Assembly: GCA_032718475.1 (NCBI GenBank)
Contig: JAUCBJ010000970.1
Location: forward strand, 1-64,000
Origin: Nemertoderma westbladi
Taxonomy: Eukaryota > Xenacoelomorpha > Nemertodermatida > Nemertodermatidae
DNA: 64,000 bases
Direction: 5' to 3'
Below, one piece after another: positions 1 to 11,091 of the stretch (positions are counted from its first letter, which is position 1; each line of letters begins with the position of its first letter). Both the position numbers and the translations under genes were made by a program. Below the pieces are notes generated by a model, which saw nothing but the letters and a program-made list of their open reading frames with translations, did not search any database and was not told the origin of the DNA.

Positions 1-1
1 A

Positions 2-511
2 ATGGTGGATTCTGGGCCCGTTCCTCCTCCCGATAAACTGGCTACTCTGGGCACTAAAACGGTGGATTCGGGGCGTGTTCCTCCTCCCGATAAACTGGCT
101 ACTCTGGGTGCTACATCAATAGATTCTGGGCGCGTTCCTCCTCCCGATAAACCTGCTACTCCGGGCACTAAAACGGTGGATTCTGGGCGCGTTCCTCCTC
201 CCAATAATCTGGCTACTCCGGGTGCTGCGATGGTGGAATCTGGGCGCGTTCCTCCTCCCGATAAACCGGCTACTCCAGGCACTAAAACGGTGGTTTCTGG
301 GTGCGTTCCTCCTCTCAATAAACTGGCTACTCCGGGTGCTGCGACGGTGGATTCTGGGTGCGTTCCTCCTCCCGATAAACTGGCTACTCCGGGCACTAAA
401 ACGGTGAATTTTGGGCGCATTCCTCCTCATGATAAACCGGCTACTCCGGGTGCTACGATGGTGGATTCTGGGCGTGATCCTCATTATATACCAGCTACTA
501 TGGGTTCTACA
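2..511 (+). repeat. 57-bp in-frame tandem repeat coding for a 19-residue proline-rich unit
   Basis: Nine units of 57 bp, each coding SGRVPPPDKLATPG-like residues. Unit ends alternate between GTKT and GATS/GAAM, so the real period is a 114-bp dimer. The last units are the most diverged and lead into unique ORF1 sequence near residue 170. The array may extend upstream of the window. Confidence 0.9.
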
Positions 512-3052
512 CAAGAAATCATAATTGTTGAAGATTTAATGACTGACGGTACATGGAAGAAGAGGAGTATCACATCTAATACAGCATCACCAAAGTGGAG
601 TCCACAACAAAATCCGAAAACTTTGAAGCATTCCTCGAATAAGTCTATCCCACAACCTACCAAATCATCAAACCTACTTACTTGGATCCAAACAAAGACA
701 AACGAAACTAAATCGAATCAACTAAGGCTGAACCCTGAAATATCACCGTTCAAACCATCTGCAACAGAAGCAAACTTGCACACATACAGACAGGGTAACA
801 GGATGGATGTGAAACTGGCTGCCGTAGAAGTGTTCCCATGTAGCCAATCCAAAATCGACAAGGATAACTCTGTAGAAATAAAAACATATCTACAATCCTG
901 CTTTGATCTCAAACCTACCACGAGAGGGCTTGTACTGCCCTCGGAGAAGGAGAAAAAATTACTCTTCTCCCCAAGCTGGCTGTCCGATGCTATCATTGAG
1001 GGGTTCCTAAGTCTACTAGAACGCCATTACTGTCAAACTTCATATGTAAGCTGCTACCTGGCTACAAAACTACAAGCAGTGAAATATGATGATCTAAGTG
1101 CTGTAAAGTACTTAGCAAAGGTTTATTACGGAAAGCTCAATCCTTCAGGACACATACCACGTTATATATTCTTTCCAGAATGTGCAGGAGGCCACTTCGT
1201 CCTACACATCGCAGATACCGAGAATAACTTAGTTGAATGTATCGACTCAAAGTATTCCAGCTCACCGACAAACACAACCATTCAAATCTGCAACATTTTA
1301 TCATTAATTGATAGTCTATCGCCAACCGAACGCGTTAGTAGTGGTAGGAAATGGTGTTCAACTGCAACCAATAGAGACCTTGCGAAACAACGCAACAACT
1401 ATGATTGTGGCATATTTCTTTGTTACAATGCACTGGCATGTTGCCAAAGCTTTCTTCCGCTTCCAGACGTGGTCTTTGAGAGTACTAAGGCCCGTCAGTG
1501 GCTCTCTGACTGTCTGAACGAGTGTAAACTAATAGAGGCTGAGGGTATATATTCTTCCACTATTACAACCCAAAGAGAGGTACATCAAATGACAACCAGT
1601 CACACCACAAAGGTACCTACACCAATGGTAACTTTAGACATCAGTGAAGAGAACGACTGCTTAAACGCTTCACAGCTCTATGGGATAATGAGTCACACGC
1701 GAAGGAAAGCTATAAATATTATCAACAAACAACCTCAATCTACCATACTGACATTGCGCGACAAAATGTTTAAAGAAATTCAACCACTGATGACACCAGT
1801 GCAATCGGTGAGTCTCCGACTAAAGGCAAGAACAGCACAACTTGAACTGGCAACAGACCTCTATGAAATAACAAAGTCCAAGATGGAAAACCAGCTCCTT
1901 GAGAATTGCAAGAGGAGGCTAAAGCATGAACCGGCCAACACAAATGCAGAGTCGGAAACTGTAGGTGCCCTTAGGCAGGAATTTATCTCTGCAATTTCAA
2001 CCATCCAGGCAAAAATGTGCAAAAACGAGCAGGACATTAGTGATCTCAAATGTGAGAACAATCGTATCCGCGAAGAACTCCAACATGAAAGACACCTAAG
2101 ACTAATCCTGCAGTCGAACCTCAGATCTCCAACAAGCAACCATGGTTCTAATAACACAACACCCACGATAGTCAAACCATCCCTAAATTTAGCTCACTCT
2201 CTCAGTGGCAATCCTCCGTTGACTAAATGTGAAAATCATAGCATTGTCAAAACCACCACCATGTACACAGATCAACTACCTTATGATAACAGTGACGTCA
2301 TAGGAGAGCTCATAGTTACGGATGAATGGCCAACCAATGAAAACGGAACATCACTAAGCTCAAGTATTGCTAGTAACTATGGCTGGAACATAGTAGGAAA
2401 CAACAAAAAGAAACCTGTCCATAATAAGCCAGTTCCCAAGGGACACACGACCAGCAGGATCAAAACAAAGAACTCATATAGTGCACTATCACAAGCTCCC
2501 ATCAGTAATATACTAGCTACTGAACAGAAAGGCAACAATGGTGCGACTACTCAGAGTCACGAAACAAGGTGGCCGAACAAAGTCAATTACAGTGATCAGA
2601 CCAGCAACATAGGTTTGAGGCCTACCAACCAATGGCAGACTGACAGCAATGCATACAACCATAGCTCAAAACCAGCTTGTAATATTAGGAGCTCCCACCA
2701 GACAAAAAAAGTTCGCAAACATGACTATCAAATGAAGTACAGAACTAGAACAGAAGCGATATTTGTAAATGGAATACATCAAAGTGAGACAGAGGAAGCT
2801 GTTGTGAACTATCTCAAAGCAAGAGGGATAGCAGTTGACCGAATCACAACGCGTATACATAGTGGAACAAAGAATATGAAGCTCATTGTTGACATTAGAG
2901 ACTCTGATTTGCTTTTAGTGCCGAACTTCTGGCCCAGAGGAATACTCTGCAGTACCTGGCGAGACAGATCACACACTTATTGCCATGGAGACAGTAAGAA
3001 CCTTGGAACTGACAGACTAAACCAGACTCATGAGAATGGGTATTATGTTTGA
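2..3052 (+). CDS. LINE ORF1 protein with proline-rich repeats, ULP1/C48 protease domain, coiled coil and RRM-like domain
   Basis: The frame is open from the window edge, so the true start may lie upstream; ATG at 2 is only the first visible one. Residues 1-170 are nine 19-residue repeats (VDSGRVPPPDKLATPG type). Residues about 330-500 show a ULP1/SENP-like (peptidase family C48) fold: His398 in GGHFVLH, Asp415 in ECIDSKYS, Gln463 and Cys469 in QRNNYDCGIFLCYNA, which is the complete His-Asp-Gln-Cys set. Residues about 655-707 are charged and heptad-like, a probable coiled coil. Residues about 918-990 (AIFVNGIHQSETEEAV onward) look like an RRM, as expected for an ORF1 that binds its own RNA. 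No CCHC knuckles are seen. The protease probably cleaves a ubiquitin-like conjugate or the element's own protein; that is inference. Domain calls rest on motifs read by eye. Confidence 0.88.
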   Translation: MVDSGPVPPPDKLATLGTKTVDSGRVPPPDKLATLGATSIDSGRVPPPDKPATPGTKTVDSGRVPPPNNLATPGAAMVESGRVPPPDKPATPGTKTVVSGCVPPLNKLATPGAATVDSGCVPPPDKLATPGTKTVNFGRIPPHDKPATPGATMVDSGRDPHYIPATMGSTQEIIIVEDLMTDGTWKKRSITSNTASPKWSPQQNPKTLKHSSNKSIPQPTKSSNLLTWIQTKTNETKSNQLRLNPEISPFKPSATEANLHTYRQGNRMDVKLAAVEVFPCSQSKIDKDNSVEIKTYLQSCFDLKPTTRGLVLPSEKEKKLLFSPSWLSDAIIEGFLSLLERHYCQTSYVSCYLATKLQAVKYDDLSAVKYLAKVYYGKLNPSGHIPRYIFFPECAGGHFVLHIADTENNLVECIDSKYSSSPTNTTIQICNILSLIDSLSPTERVSSGRKWCSTATNRDLAKQRNNYDCGIFLCYNALACCQSFLPLPDVVFESTKARQWLSDCLNECKLIEAEGIYSSTITTQREVHQMTTSHTTKVPTPMVTLDISEENDCLNASQLYGIMSHTRRKAINIINKQPQSTILTLRDKMFKEIQPLMTPVQSVSLRLKARTAQLELATDLYEITKSKMENQLLENCKRRLKHEPANTNAESETVGALRQEFISAISTIQAKMCKNEQDISDLKCENNRIREELQHERHLRLILQSNLRSPTSNHGSNNTTPTIVKPSLNLAHSLSGNPPLTKCENHSIVKTTTMYTDQLPYDNSDVIGELIVTDEWPTNENGTSLSSSIASNYGWNIVGNNKKKPVHNKPVPKGHTTSRIKTKNSYSALSQAPISNILATEQKGNNGATTQSHETRWPNKVNYSDQTSNIGLRPTNQWQTDSNAYNHSSKPACNIRSSHQTKKVRKHDYQMKYRTRTEAIFVNGIHQSETEEAVVNYLKARGIAVDRITTRIHSGTKNMKLIVDIRDSDLLLVPNFWPRGILCSTWRDRSHTYCHGDSKNLGTDRLNQTHENGYYV

Positions 3053-6000
3053 CACTACCATTCAGGATCAGAACGACAGCAGTAGCGGGATATTCTCAAC
3101 AGCAACACATCATAAGGAAAAAGAGGAGCCATCCATTGGTTGCAAAATGATGTCTTTTAACTGCCATGGACTAATTGCTTCATACGACTACGTAACACAC
3201 TTGTTGGATAAGTGTGACATACTCGCTCTGCAGGAGCACTGGCTTGACCCAATTGAGGCCAGATCTCTACTAGGCAACAATAACCTTACAGAACCCTCTA
3301 AAATTTCTAAAGATTTTCTATGTATATACCACGCTTCACCACCACCGCATAAAAGTGTCAGGGGGAAAGGTGGTGTTGCGATCCTAATCAGACGATCAAT
3401 TTTTAAAGATATTGTAGTTAAACACTCAGATGAAAACTCAATAGGAGTTTTGGTGTATTACGAAAGGGATCAACAACCTATATTGGTAGTTTGCGGCTAT
3501 GCACCAGATGCCTCCAAAGGCCGTCTAAATTACACAGATTTTCTAGCTAAACTAGAGAGCCTGGTGTATAGCCATCCAGAGGCAACCCCAATTATCCTCA
3601 TGGATGCCAATGCCGATCTGGGGGCTTCCAAAGGAAGACGGTATTCTCGGGCAAAGCCCAATCGAAATGGTCATCTCCTTCACAGCTTTCTCAACTCCAC
3701 CGGTCTACAGGCTGTAGATACTTCATCAGTCTTTACAGGACCAGCTTTGACTTATTATGGGCCGAATGGTCACAGATCTTATATCGATCATATAATCACT
3801 AACGAAAAAGGTAGCAATCTTATTTCATATGGTATTGTATGGGAACCTGACGAACAGAGAAACCATTCTGACCACTGCCCCTTGGAGACACAACTAGCAT
3901 GGATCACTTCACCTACAAGCAATCCAAAATCTCCACATCTAAATCAACCTGAGACAAAGAAAACAAAGCAGCTGTTCTGGGCTAACACCTCTAGACATAG
4001 CCTTGATATTTATTCCAAAGACGTAAAGGAAAGGATCCAGAAACTAGACAGTGAAATGCCTACTGATACATCATCGTGGACGACTAGCAGATTGAATCAA
4101 TATACGGACAAAATCATTTCAATTTTAGCTGAGGAAAGTGCCAAGACAATAAAGCAGAAAAGGATAAAAAAGTACAGAAGTATACGTCTGAGGAATACGC
4201 AAATATCCAAATTAAACAAAACCTCTAACAGTCTATTTGAAACATGGCAATCATCAGTTGGAAAAGACAAAGAAGAGCTCAAACAGGCTTTCAAAGAATC
4301 AGTAAAAACTACAAGGAGGTTGCAGAAGTGTCTCTTCAGGAAACAAATACATGGCAACATAATCAAGCAATCATCTAAGATAAAGACAGGACCACGCGAT
4401 TTCTGGAACTTCTATTCTAGGAGGAAGCGGAGTGGAGTAGTTCCTGCATCTGTCAAAAATAACTTGCGCGAGTTCTTTCAGAAAACACTGTTCAATAAGG
4501 GAAATGCAGGCAACAACTCCAATCTTGATGAGAGCATTAATTTACGTTGTGGTGAAACCCCTGCACCCATAATAAGTGATTTATGGGTACGTAGTGCAAT
4601 ACTGTCACTCTCAAGAGGCAAGGCTCCCGACTCCACAAACTTAACAGTGGAGCACCTGCTATATTCCGATCCTGATGTCATAAGTGGAGCTTTGACTAAA
4701 GTGCTTCAGGCCTCAATATACACTGGCACAGTCCCTGACTCATTCGGAAGATCTGCGCTCACTCCAATATTCAAGGGAAAAAATAAAGATCCTAGCAATC
4801 CACCGTCATATCGACCTGTTTGCACTATAAACCTGTTTGCCAAAGTATTAGAGGCAGTTGTCCTTCAGAATTTTTTAAAGGAAGTGTGCCCAAGATCAGC
4901 CCAATTAGCTTACCAACAAAAACTTGGTACTGACATTGCCCTTAGTGCAATTCTGGAATTATTGCAACAGTTCCGAGAACAGGGCACCGACATTTTCCTG
5001 TGCCAAATGGATATCTGTAAGGCTTTCGACCGAGTGCAGCATGACATCCTGTTCAAGAAGCTGATCGGACTTGTAAACCCGCATATATGTAGGATTATAA
5101 GACATTACTACTCCATTGGAATGATATACATGAGATTCTCTGGTCACACCGATTGCAAAGGATTCCCAACCAGCATTGGAGTGAAACAAGGCTCCCTACT
5201 AGGGCCCCCTCTATTTAACTTTTACATCCGTGACATCCACACTGTTATACCTGAGGGTCTATCTAACGGATTGCTGACTTCAATAGCACTAGAGTGTTAT
5301 ACATTTTCCTATGCGGATGATATAATGATAATCAGTCCTTTTCATTCAGCTATCGAAAAAGAAGTGCGTAGAATCCAAGATAGACTTCATGTAGTTGGTT
5401 TGGACGTGGATGTTTCCAAAACTTCTTGGGTGATGCTAAGAGGCCGAGGATCTTTCAATACTACAAAGCCATTCCTGGAGATTGCTGGACAAAAGATAGC
5501 ACTATCTTCCTCTCACCTGAATTTCTTAGGATACAAAATCTCAGGATCCAATAACTTCATTCTAAACGAATGCTTGCGACTCATTGCATCAGTTGCTGAA
5601 GGCTTCCTGTCAATGGGATGGTCTGCTAAGTGGATTCCAGTGGATACACTAGCCACATTGTGGAAATCTTATGCATTACCTGTATTCCGTTATAGTTTCG
5701 TTTTCTACGCTGGAGCGCTCACTGCTAAACAACTTGATGTCATTGAAATCCAGTACAGAAAGGCTCTACGAAAGCTGCTCCATTTGGAATACACCCGTAT
5801 CTCGTCTAACGTACTATACCAGTTGTTCGGTTTGAATTATATCATATTTGATATATTTCAATGCTCTGTGCGTCTATTACAACGATGCAGGAAGGTGCCC
5901 AACATACTGATCAACTCTATAACTCATACAGCAGGGTCACTAAACACTGAAAAGCATTACATTGGTCCTTGCGCCACGTACAGGAAGTGTCATGATAGAT

Positions 6001-6203
6001 TTGGCGTTCCAGATCTAACTTCAATAATGAGGCATGATTATGCAATCAAAAGCTTACTCAGTGAAATAATGATCTGTGAACCGTCAATCTGCGAACATGC
6101 CCACATCAGCTTTATTCGTAATGTATACGGGTCAAATAACATTTGTTTCTCCACGAAAATACACCGTGTTAAAGATTACCTAGAAGCCGTAGCCTGCATA
6201 TAG
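3030..6203 (+). CDS. LINE ORF2 polyprotein: AP endonuclease plus reverse transcriptase
   Basis: This 1057-residue protein nicks target DNA and primes reverse transcription there (target-primed reverse transcription). The AP endonuclease domain spans about residues 38-285: Asn44 in FNCHG, Glu69 in LALQEHWL, Asp192 and Asn194 in LMDANADLG, Asp281 and His282 in NHSDHCPL. The reverse transcriptase spans about 540-840: PSYRPVCTINLFAKVLE, Asp661 in QMDICKAFDRVQHD, GVKQGSLLGPPLFNFYIRD, and YADD at 761-764 with both catalytic aspartates, then NFLGYKISG. A 200-residue C-terminal region follows, with no RNase H. ATG at 3030 lies 23 bases before the ORF1 stop, so translation probably needs reinitiation or a bypass. 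All catalytic residues I can check are present and the frame is intact. Confidence 0.95.
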   Translation: MRMGIMFDTTIQDQNDSSSGIFSTATHHKEKEEPSIGCKMMSFNCHGLIASYDYVTHLLDKCDILALQEHWLDPIEARSLLGNNNLTEPSKISKDFLCIYHASPPPHKSVRGKGGVAILIRRSIFKDIVVKHSDENSIGVLVYYERDQQPILVVCGYAPDASKGRLNYTDFLAKLESLVYSHPEATPIILMDANADLGASKGRRYSRAKPNRNGHLLHSFLNSTGLQAVDTSSVFTGPALTYYGPNGHRSYIDHIITNEKGSNLISYGIVWEPDEQRNHSDHCPLETQLAWITSPTSNPKSPHLNQPETKKTKQLFWANTSRHSLDIYSKDVKERIQKLDSEMPTDTSSWTTSRLNQYTDKIISILAEESAKTIKQKRIKKYRSIRLRNTQISKLNKTSNSLFETWQSSVGKDKEELKQAFKESVKTTRRLQKCLFRKQIHGNIIKQSSKIKTGPRDFWNFYSRRKRSGVVPASVKNNLREFFQKTLFNKGNAGNNSNLDESINLRCGETPAPIISDLWVRSAILSLSRGKAPDSTNLTVEHLLYSDPDVISGALTKVLQASIYTGTVPDSFGRSALTPIFKGKNKDPSNPPSYRPVCTINLFAKVLEAVVLQNFLKEVCPRSAQLAYQQKLGTDIALSAILELLQQFREQGTDIFLCQMDICKAFDRVQHDILFKKLIGLVNPHICRIIRHYYSIGMIYMRFSGHTDCKGFPTSIGVKQGSLLGPPLFNFYIRDIHTVIPEGLSNGLLTSIALECYTFSYADDIMIISPFHSAIEKEVRRIQDRLHVVGLDVDVSKTSWVMLRGRGSFNTTKPFLEIAGQKIALSSSHLNFLGYKISGSNNFILNECLRLIASVAEGFLSMGWSAKWIPVDTLATLWKSYALPVFRYSFVFYAGALTAKQLDVIEIQYRKALRKLLHLEYTRISSNVLYQLFGLNYIIFDIFQCSVRLLQRCRKVPNILINSITHTAGSLNTEKHYIGPCATYRKCHDRFGVPDLTSIMRHDYAIKSLLSEIMICEPSICEHAHISFIRNVYGSNNICFSTKIHRVKDYLEAVACI

Positions 6204-6589
6204 TCTCTCTAGATCCATTTGTCAGTGGGATCGACTTACAGGGCGTGTCACAAAAATGACTGGTACTTGTTTTTATTTCATTTTCTTTCTACATACAGTT
6301 TTAATGAAACTGACCCTATCTCCTTATTGTACTAATTGGTTTTATTGTGACACTATCTATATATAGTGATTTTTAACCTTTTATTAAATAAACGTCAGCC
6401 CGTCTGACTCCGCGCGCATAATGAATGCGCGATAACTAAAAAAAAACTTTGACCCCTCTACGTTTTTATTTTGTTGTGCACCGGTGGGAGCCCTGCCTGT
6501 AGGCCTACAGTCTTATTAAGCTAATGTTACATGGCCGGGTTTATAGCCAGCCAACAGGTTCTGTAGTGTGGGACGAATCAGAACTGGAA
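6204..6589 (+). other. LINE 3' UTR and junction
   Basis: About 240 bases of AT-rich UTR end near AATAAA (6387-6392) and a run of nine A (6439-6447). A stem-like GCGCGCATAATGAATGCGCG lies just before the A run, a possible RT recognition hairpin. From 6448 to about 6589 is unique sequence leading into the minisatellite. The exact 3' end is uncertain. Confidence 0.55.
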
Positions 6590-8843
6590 CTGCGAGCGAA
6601 CTGTGGGGCGAGTCAGAACTGCGAGCCATCAGCGAACTGTTGGGCGAGTCAGAACTGTGGGGTGAGTCAGAACTGTGGGGCGAGTCAGAATTGCGAGCCA
6701 TCAGCGAACTGTGGGGGCGAGTCAGAACTGTGGGGCGAGTCAGAACTGCGAGCCATCAGCTAACTGTGGGGCGAGTCAGAACTGCGAGCCATCAGCGAAC
6801 TGTTGGGCGAGTCAGAACTGTGGGGTGAGTCAGAACTGTGGGGCGAGTCAGAATTGCGAGCCATCAGCGAACTGTGGGGGCGAGTCAGAACTGTGGGGCG
6901 AGTCAGAATTGCGAGCCATCAGCGAACTGTGGGGGCGAGTCAGAACTGTGGGGCGAGTCAGAACTGCGAGCCATCAGCGAACTGTGGGGGCGAGTCAGAA
7001 CTGCGAGCCATCAGCGAACTGTGGGGCGAGTCAGAACTGTGGTGTGAGTCAGAACTGTGGGGCGAGTCAGAATTGCGAGCCATCAGCGAACTGTGAGGGC
7101 GAGTCAGAACTGTGGGGCGAGTCAGAATTGCGAGCCATCAGCGAACTGTGGGGGCGAGTCAGAACTGTGGGGCGAGTCAGAACTGCGAGCCATCAGCGAA
7201 CTGTGGGGGCGAGTCAGAACTGCGAGCCATCAGCGAACTGTGGGGCGAGTCAGAACTGCGAGCCATCAGCGAACTGTTGGGCGAGTCAGAACTGCGAGCC
7301 ATCAGCGAACTGTTGGGCGAGTCAGAACTGTGGGGTGAGTCAGAACTGTGGGGCGAGTCAGAATTGCGAGCCATCAGCGAACTGTGGGGGCGAGTCAGAA
7401 CTGTGGGGCGAGTCAGAATTGCGAGCCATCAGCGAACTGTGGGGGCGAGTCAGAACTGTGGGGCGAGTCAGAAATGCGAGCCATCAGCGAACTGTGGGGG
7501 CGAGTCAGAACTGCGAGCCATCAGCGAACTGTGGGGCGAGTCAGAACTGCGAGCCATCAGCGAACTGTTGGGCGAGTCAGAACTGCGAGCCATCAGCGAA
7601 CTGTTGGGCGAGTCAGAACTGTGGGGTGAGTCAGAATTGCGAGCCATCAGCGAACTGTGGGGACGAGTCAGAATTGCGAGCCATCAGCGAACTGTGGGGG
7701 CGAGTCAGAACTGTGGGGCGAGTCAGAACTGTGGGGCGAGTCAGAACTGCGAGCCATCAGCGAACTGTGGGGGCGAGTCAGAACTGCGAGCCATCAGCTA
7801 ACTGTGGGGCGAGTCAGAACTGCGAGCCATCAGCGAACTGTAGGGCGAGTCAGAACTGTGGGGTGAGTCAGAACTGTGGGGCGAGTCAGAACTGTGGGGC
7901 AAATCAGAACTGTGGGGCGAGTCAGAACTTCGAGCCATCAGCGAACTGCGGGGGCGAGTCAGAACTGCGGGGGCGAGTCAGAACTGCGAGCCATCAGCGA
8001 ACTGTGGGGCGAGTCAGAACTGCGAGCCATCAGCAAACTGTTGGGCGAGTCAGAACTGTGAGGTGAGTCAGAACTGTGGGGCAACTCAGAACTGTGGGGC
8101 GAGTCAGAACTGTGGGGCGAGTCAGAACTGCGAGCCATCAGCGTACTTTGGGGCGAGTCAGAACTGCGAGCCTTCAGCGAACTGCGGGGGCGAGTCAGAA
8201 CTGTGGGGCGAGTCAGAACTGCGAGCCATCAGCGGACTGCGGAGGCGAGTCAGGACTGCGAGCCATCAGTGAACTGTGGGGCGAGTCAGAACTGCGAGCC
8301 ATCAGCAAACTGTGGGGCGAGTCAGAACTGCGAGCCATCAGCGAACTGTGGGGCGAGTCAGAACTGCGAGCCATCAGCGAACTGTCTGGCGAGTCTGAAC
8401 TGCGAGCCATCAGCGAACTGTGGGGAGAGTCAGAACTGCGAGCCATCAGCGAACTGTGGGCGAGTCAGAACTGCGAGCCATCAGCGAACTGTAGGGCGAG
8501 TCAAAACTGCGATCCATCATCCAACTGTCTGGCGAGTCAGAACTGCGAGCCATCAGCAAACTGTGGGGCGAGTCAGAACTGCGAGCCATCAGCGAACTGT
8601 GGGGCGAGTCAGAACTGCGAGCCATCAGCGAACTGTCTGGCGAGTCTGAACTGCGAGCCATCAGCGAACTGTGGGGAGAGTCAGAACTGCGAGCCATCAG
8701 CGAACTGTGGGCGAGTCAGAACTGCGAGCCATCAGCGAACTGTAGGGCGAGTCAGAACTGCGAGCCATCAGCGAACTGTGTGGCGAGTCAGAACTGCGAG
8801 CCATCAGCGAACTGTCTGGCGAGCCATTATCGAACTGTGGCCG
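6590..8843 (+). repeat. Minisatellite of two interleaved 18-bp modules (about 125 modules)
   Basis: The array is a string of module A (GTGGGGCGAGTCAGAACT) and module B (GCGAGCCATCAGCGAACT) in irregular order, with single-base variants and a 19-bp form of A (one extra G) after many B modules. Higher-order duplication is visible: the block at about 7112 recurs 236 bp later, and the block at 8384 recurs 251 bp later. Because 18 is a multiple of three, several frames stay open over long stretches; I regard these frames as by-products. Confidence 0.95.
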
Positions 8844-11027
8844 TTTTCCAAGAGTCTGTCTGTGGGTGTGGGAATGTGAGGTTCAATCGAAACGAAATTT
8901 GGACAAGTGTTAGATATATGCATGGTGACGGCTCATACAGACAATTGGGTGTCAGGATGGTATTTGCGCAATGCGAGCGCTATATTAGCAGTATTTTGGC
9001 ACAGTTTAGGAAACAGCTATCTTATCATAGGGAACACAGTCAATGTTTCTGATATTTGCATTTGCCATGCAGGTTCGTAAATTATTTCCAATTCGATTAA
9101 CAGAGGCTGCTTTTTATTTTTTACATACATGGTGACCTATATGTAGCATGGACCTACCTACACGATGATCTAATTGAAGATTAATTAAGGTAACTACAGC
9201 GTCAATTATGGTGGATTGTACTTATTATTCAACATCGCGAGATTCTTCCCCCATGAATAACAATTCGTAGGATTTATATGAGAACCAGAAATCAGGAACC
9301 CTGTTAAGCATTGGATTAGAACATAACCATCCCTGCTATTATCTCATTGTTGTCTGCGGTAGTTAGAGGCAGGTTCGAAAATTTATAAATCATTCCAGTA
9401 AATTGTAAATCATTTTGCGAGGGTTTCTGTTTCCCTAATAGTGAAGCTCCTGAGATGATATTAAAATTCGTATTTTATATGTCGTAAAAGCAGTCCATAT
9501 AAAAAGATAAAGGGGGGAGGTGAGGGTCTCTTAAAACAATCAATATATGATTACTTACAGAAATGGAACTGAGATATTTTCTGAAATTTGCATCACTATG
9601 ATGGGGAAACTCTCCTTATATGTATGTTTTATAACCTATCCTATTAAATATCGTTTATGAAAGCCTATTGGTATGGAAATGGACCCAGTCTTGTAAGATA
9701 TGTAGCAGAGAAGGATAATATTATTGCGATCAGCTTCTCCACCTTGTCCTTCAGAGCCATGCGGTATAGAATCCAGGGATTTTCACGAGAAACCAGACTA
9801 CCATTAGAACTTGTGGTTTGGAGTACCAATGGAAATACACATTGGTTAAGATAAAAAGTAGATAGTTGTGGAGGATCCAACAAATCTACACCCAATAATA
9901 TAATTTAAAATTCATCGCAAATATAATTAAAACTCGAGTTTCCTTGGAGACCTCCATCGTTTCTTTATTGTGCCGTCTTGGCGAGAATATTTGACTTATT
10001 GTGTAGATTATTTCGAAACTCTTACTTATTTAAATTGCATTGCAATGTGTACTTATATTATTATACTGTACTAATGTGCTGCATTGTATATGTATAGTAG
10101 ATTACTTGAGAACAAATAGGTTTAAATTTTATTGATATTACATCATGTACATATAATTCAAATATTTTCGAATTACAATATTTACAGAGACCCAAAGAAA
10201 ATCCTATTGAATGTTAGACTATTTATATAGAAACCCAAGTTAGTTTATGTCGACACCCCAACTAATTTTTTACTATGTATTTTTGTTTCTTTTTTATTTT
10301 ATTTTTTTAAGTGGAAACTTGCTAGTCGTCCGTCAGATATTGCATTATACCTTGCATGGAACTATATAGTAAATGTTGTAACTGACTGTCTTAACTCGGG
10401 TTGGTAATATTCTTGTCTTCAATAATTCGACAGTGACCCAACTGGAAACTGGCATTAGTGAGGATTTTCATACTAGTGAATTCTATATAGAATAAGAATA
10501 TAGAATATATATTCTATATATAGATATAGAATTATATAATTCTATAAGCGAATTCTCTTGACTCTATATGCAATAGCAATACTTATAGAACGTCTCCACT
10601 TTTGGGTGTGGTAGGGATGATTTATGACCCTTGAATCGGGATTATTGGGTAGAAACAAAAAGATAAAATAATCCTAAATTTTGTATCGTTCTTTATTTTG
10701 AGTTGAGTTGCATTTTTAACACAGAGCAGACAACCGCACTGTCAACTGTTGGTTCACATGTTTTTACAAAAAACACACCCCACCACTCGATTCAGGGCAC
10801 CTTGTTAGCCCTTATTTGACATGCACCAACCCTAATTGTTTGCGCTTTTAAGACTTCGATAATGTTCACAATCAAACTTTATTATCACAGAAATCTTGCT
10901 TGATTTTGCTAACTTATTAACATCAAAAATTTAATTGAAACTAGCACAGGGATGACCCAAAGGGAGTCTGAACTATAGTGTATATTAGACTAAAACAGGC
11001 TGTTTATGTCTCATTTGATTGTAGGCT
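8844..11027. other. Intergenic, no gene recognised
   Basis: AT-rich sequence without recognisable coding potential. Overlapping short open frames on both strands at 9657-9895 show no recognisable domain. At about 10480-10545 there is a cluster of TATAGAATATATATTCTATA-type palindromes between two GAATTC sites. Confidence 0.5.
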
Positions 11028-11091
11028 CAGAGTTTGGAATAGAGCTTAATGATACTAAAATGTGCATTTTAGGATGCAGAAGCTTTAACAC
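11028..11091 (+). repeat. Left copy of a direct repeat flanking the decayed gene
   Basis: Includes GATACTAAAATGTGCATTTT and AAGCTTTAACA. It recurs in the same orientation at 12911-12984 with a few substitutions and an indel. The pair brackets about 1.8 kb that contains the broken minus-strand gene. Confidence 0.75.

Larger units (their letters stand above)
1..6447 (+). mobile_element. Non-LTR retrotransposon (LINE) with ULP1 protease ORF1 and APE-RT ORF2, 5' truncated by window edge
   Basis: Two long uninterrupted ORFs overlap by 23 bases in different frames, the usual layout of an APE-type LINE. ORF1 supplies a cysteine protease and an RNA-binding-like domain; ORF2 supplies endonuclease and reverse transcriptase. 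A short 3' UTR follows with an AATAAA at about 6387-6392 and a run of nine A at 6439-6447, which I take as the approximate 3' end. No LTR, integrase or RNase H is visible. Both ORFs lack stops and frameshifts, so insertion was recent or the element is under selection; it could still be active. The RT and endonuclease look closest to the CR1/Jockey group, but I cannot assign the clade without an alignment. Confidence 0.9.

Noticed and set aside
6524-8879. Long open frames (up to 463 codons) coding QNCGAS/SELRAIS/RVRTVG repeats
   Set aside because: All come from an 18-bp minisatellite that keeps many frames open on both strands; the 19-bp units shift frame and no unique domain is attached.
9657-9895. 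Overlapping short ORFs on both strands
   Set aside because: No recognisable domain, start context or neighbouring exon; could be a relic of a transposon, but cannot be supported.
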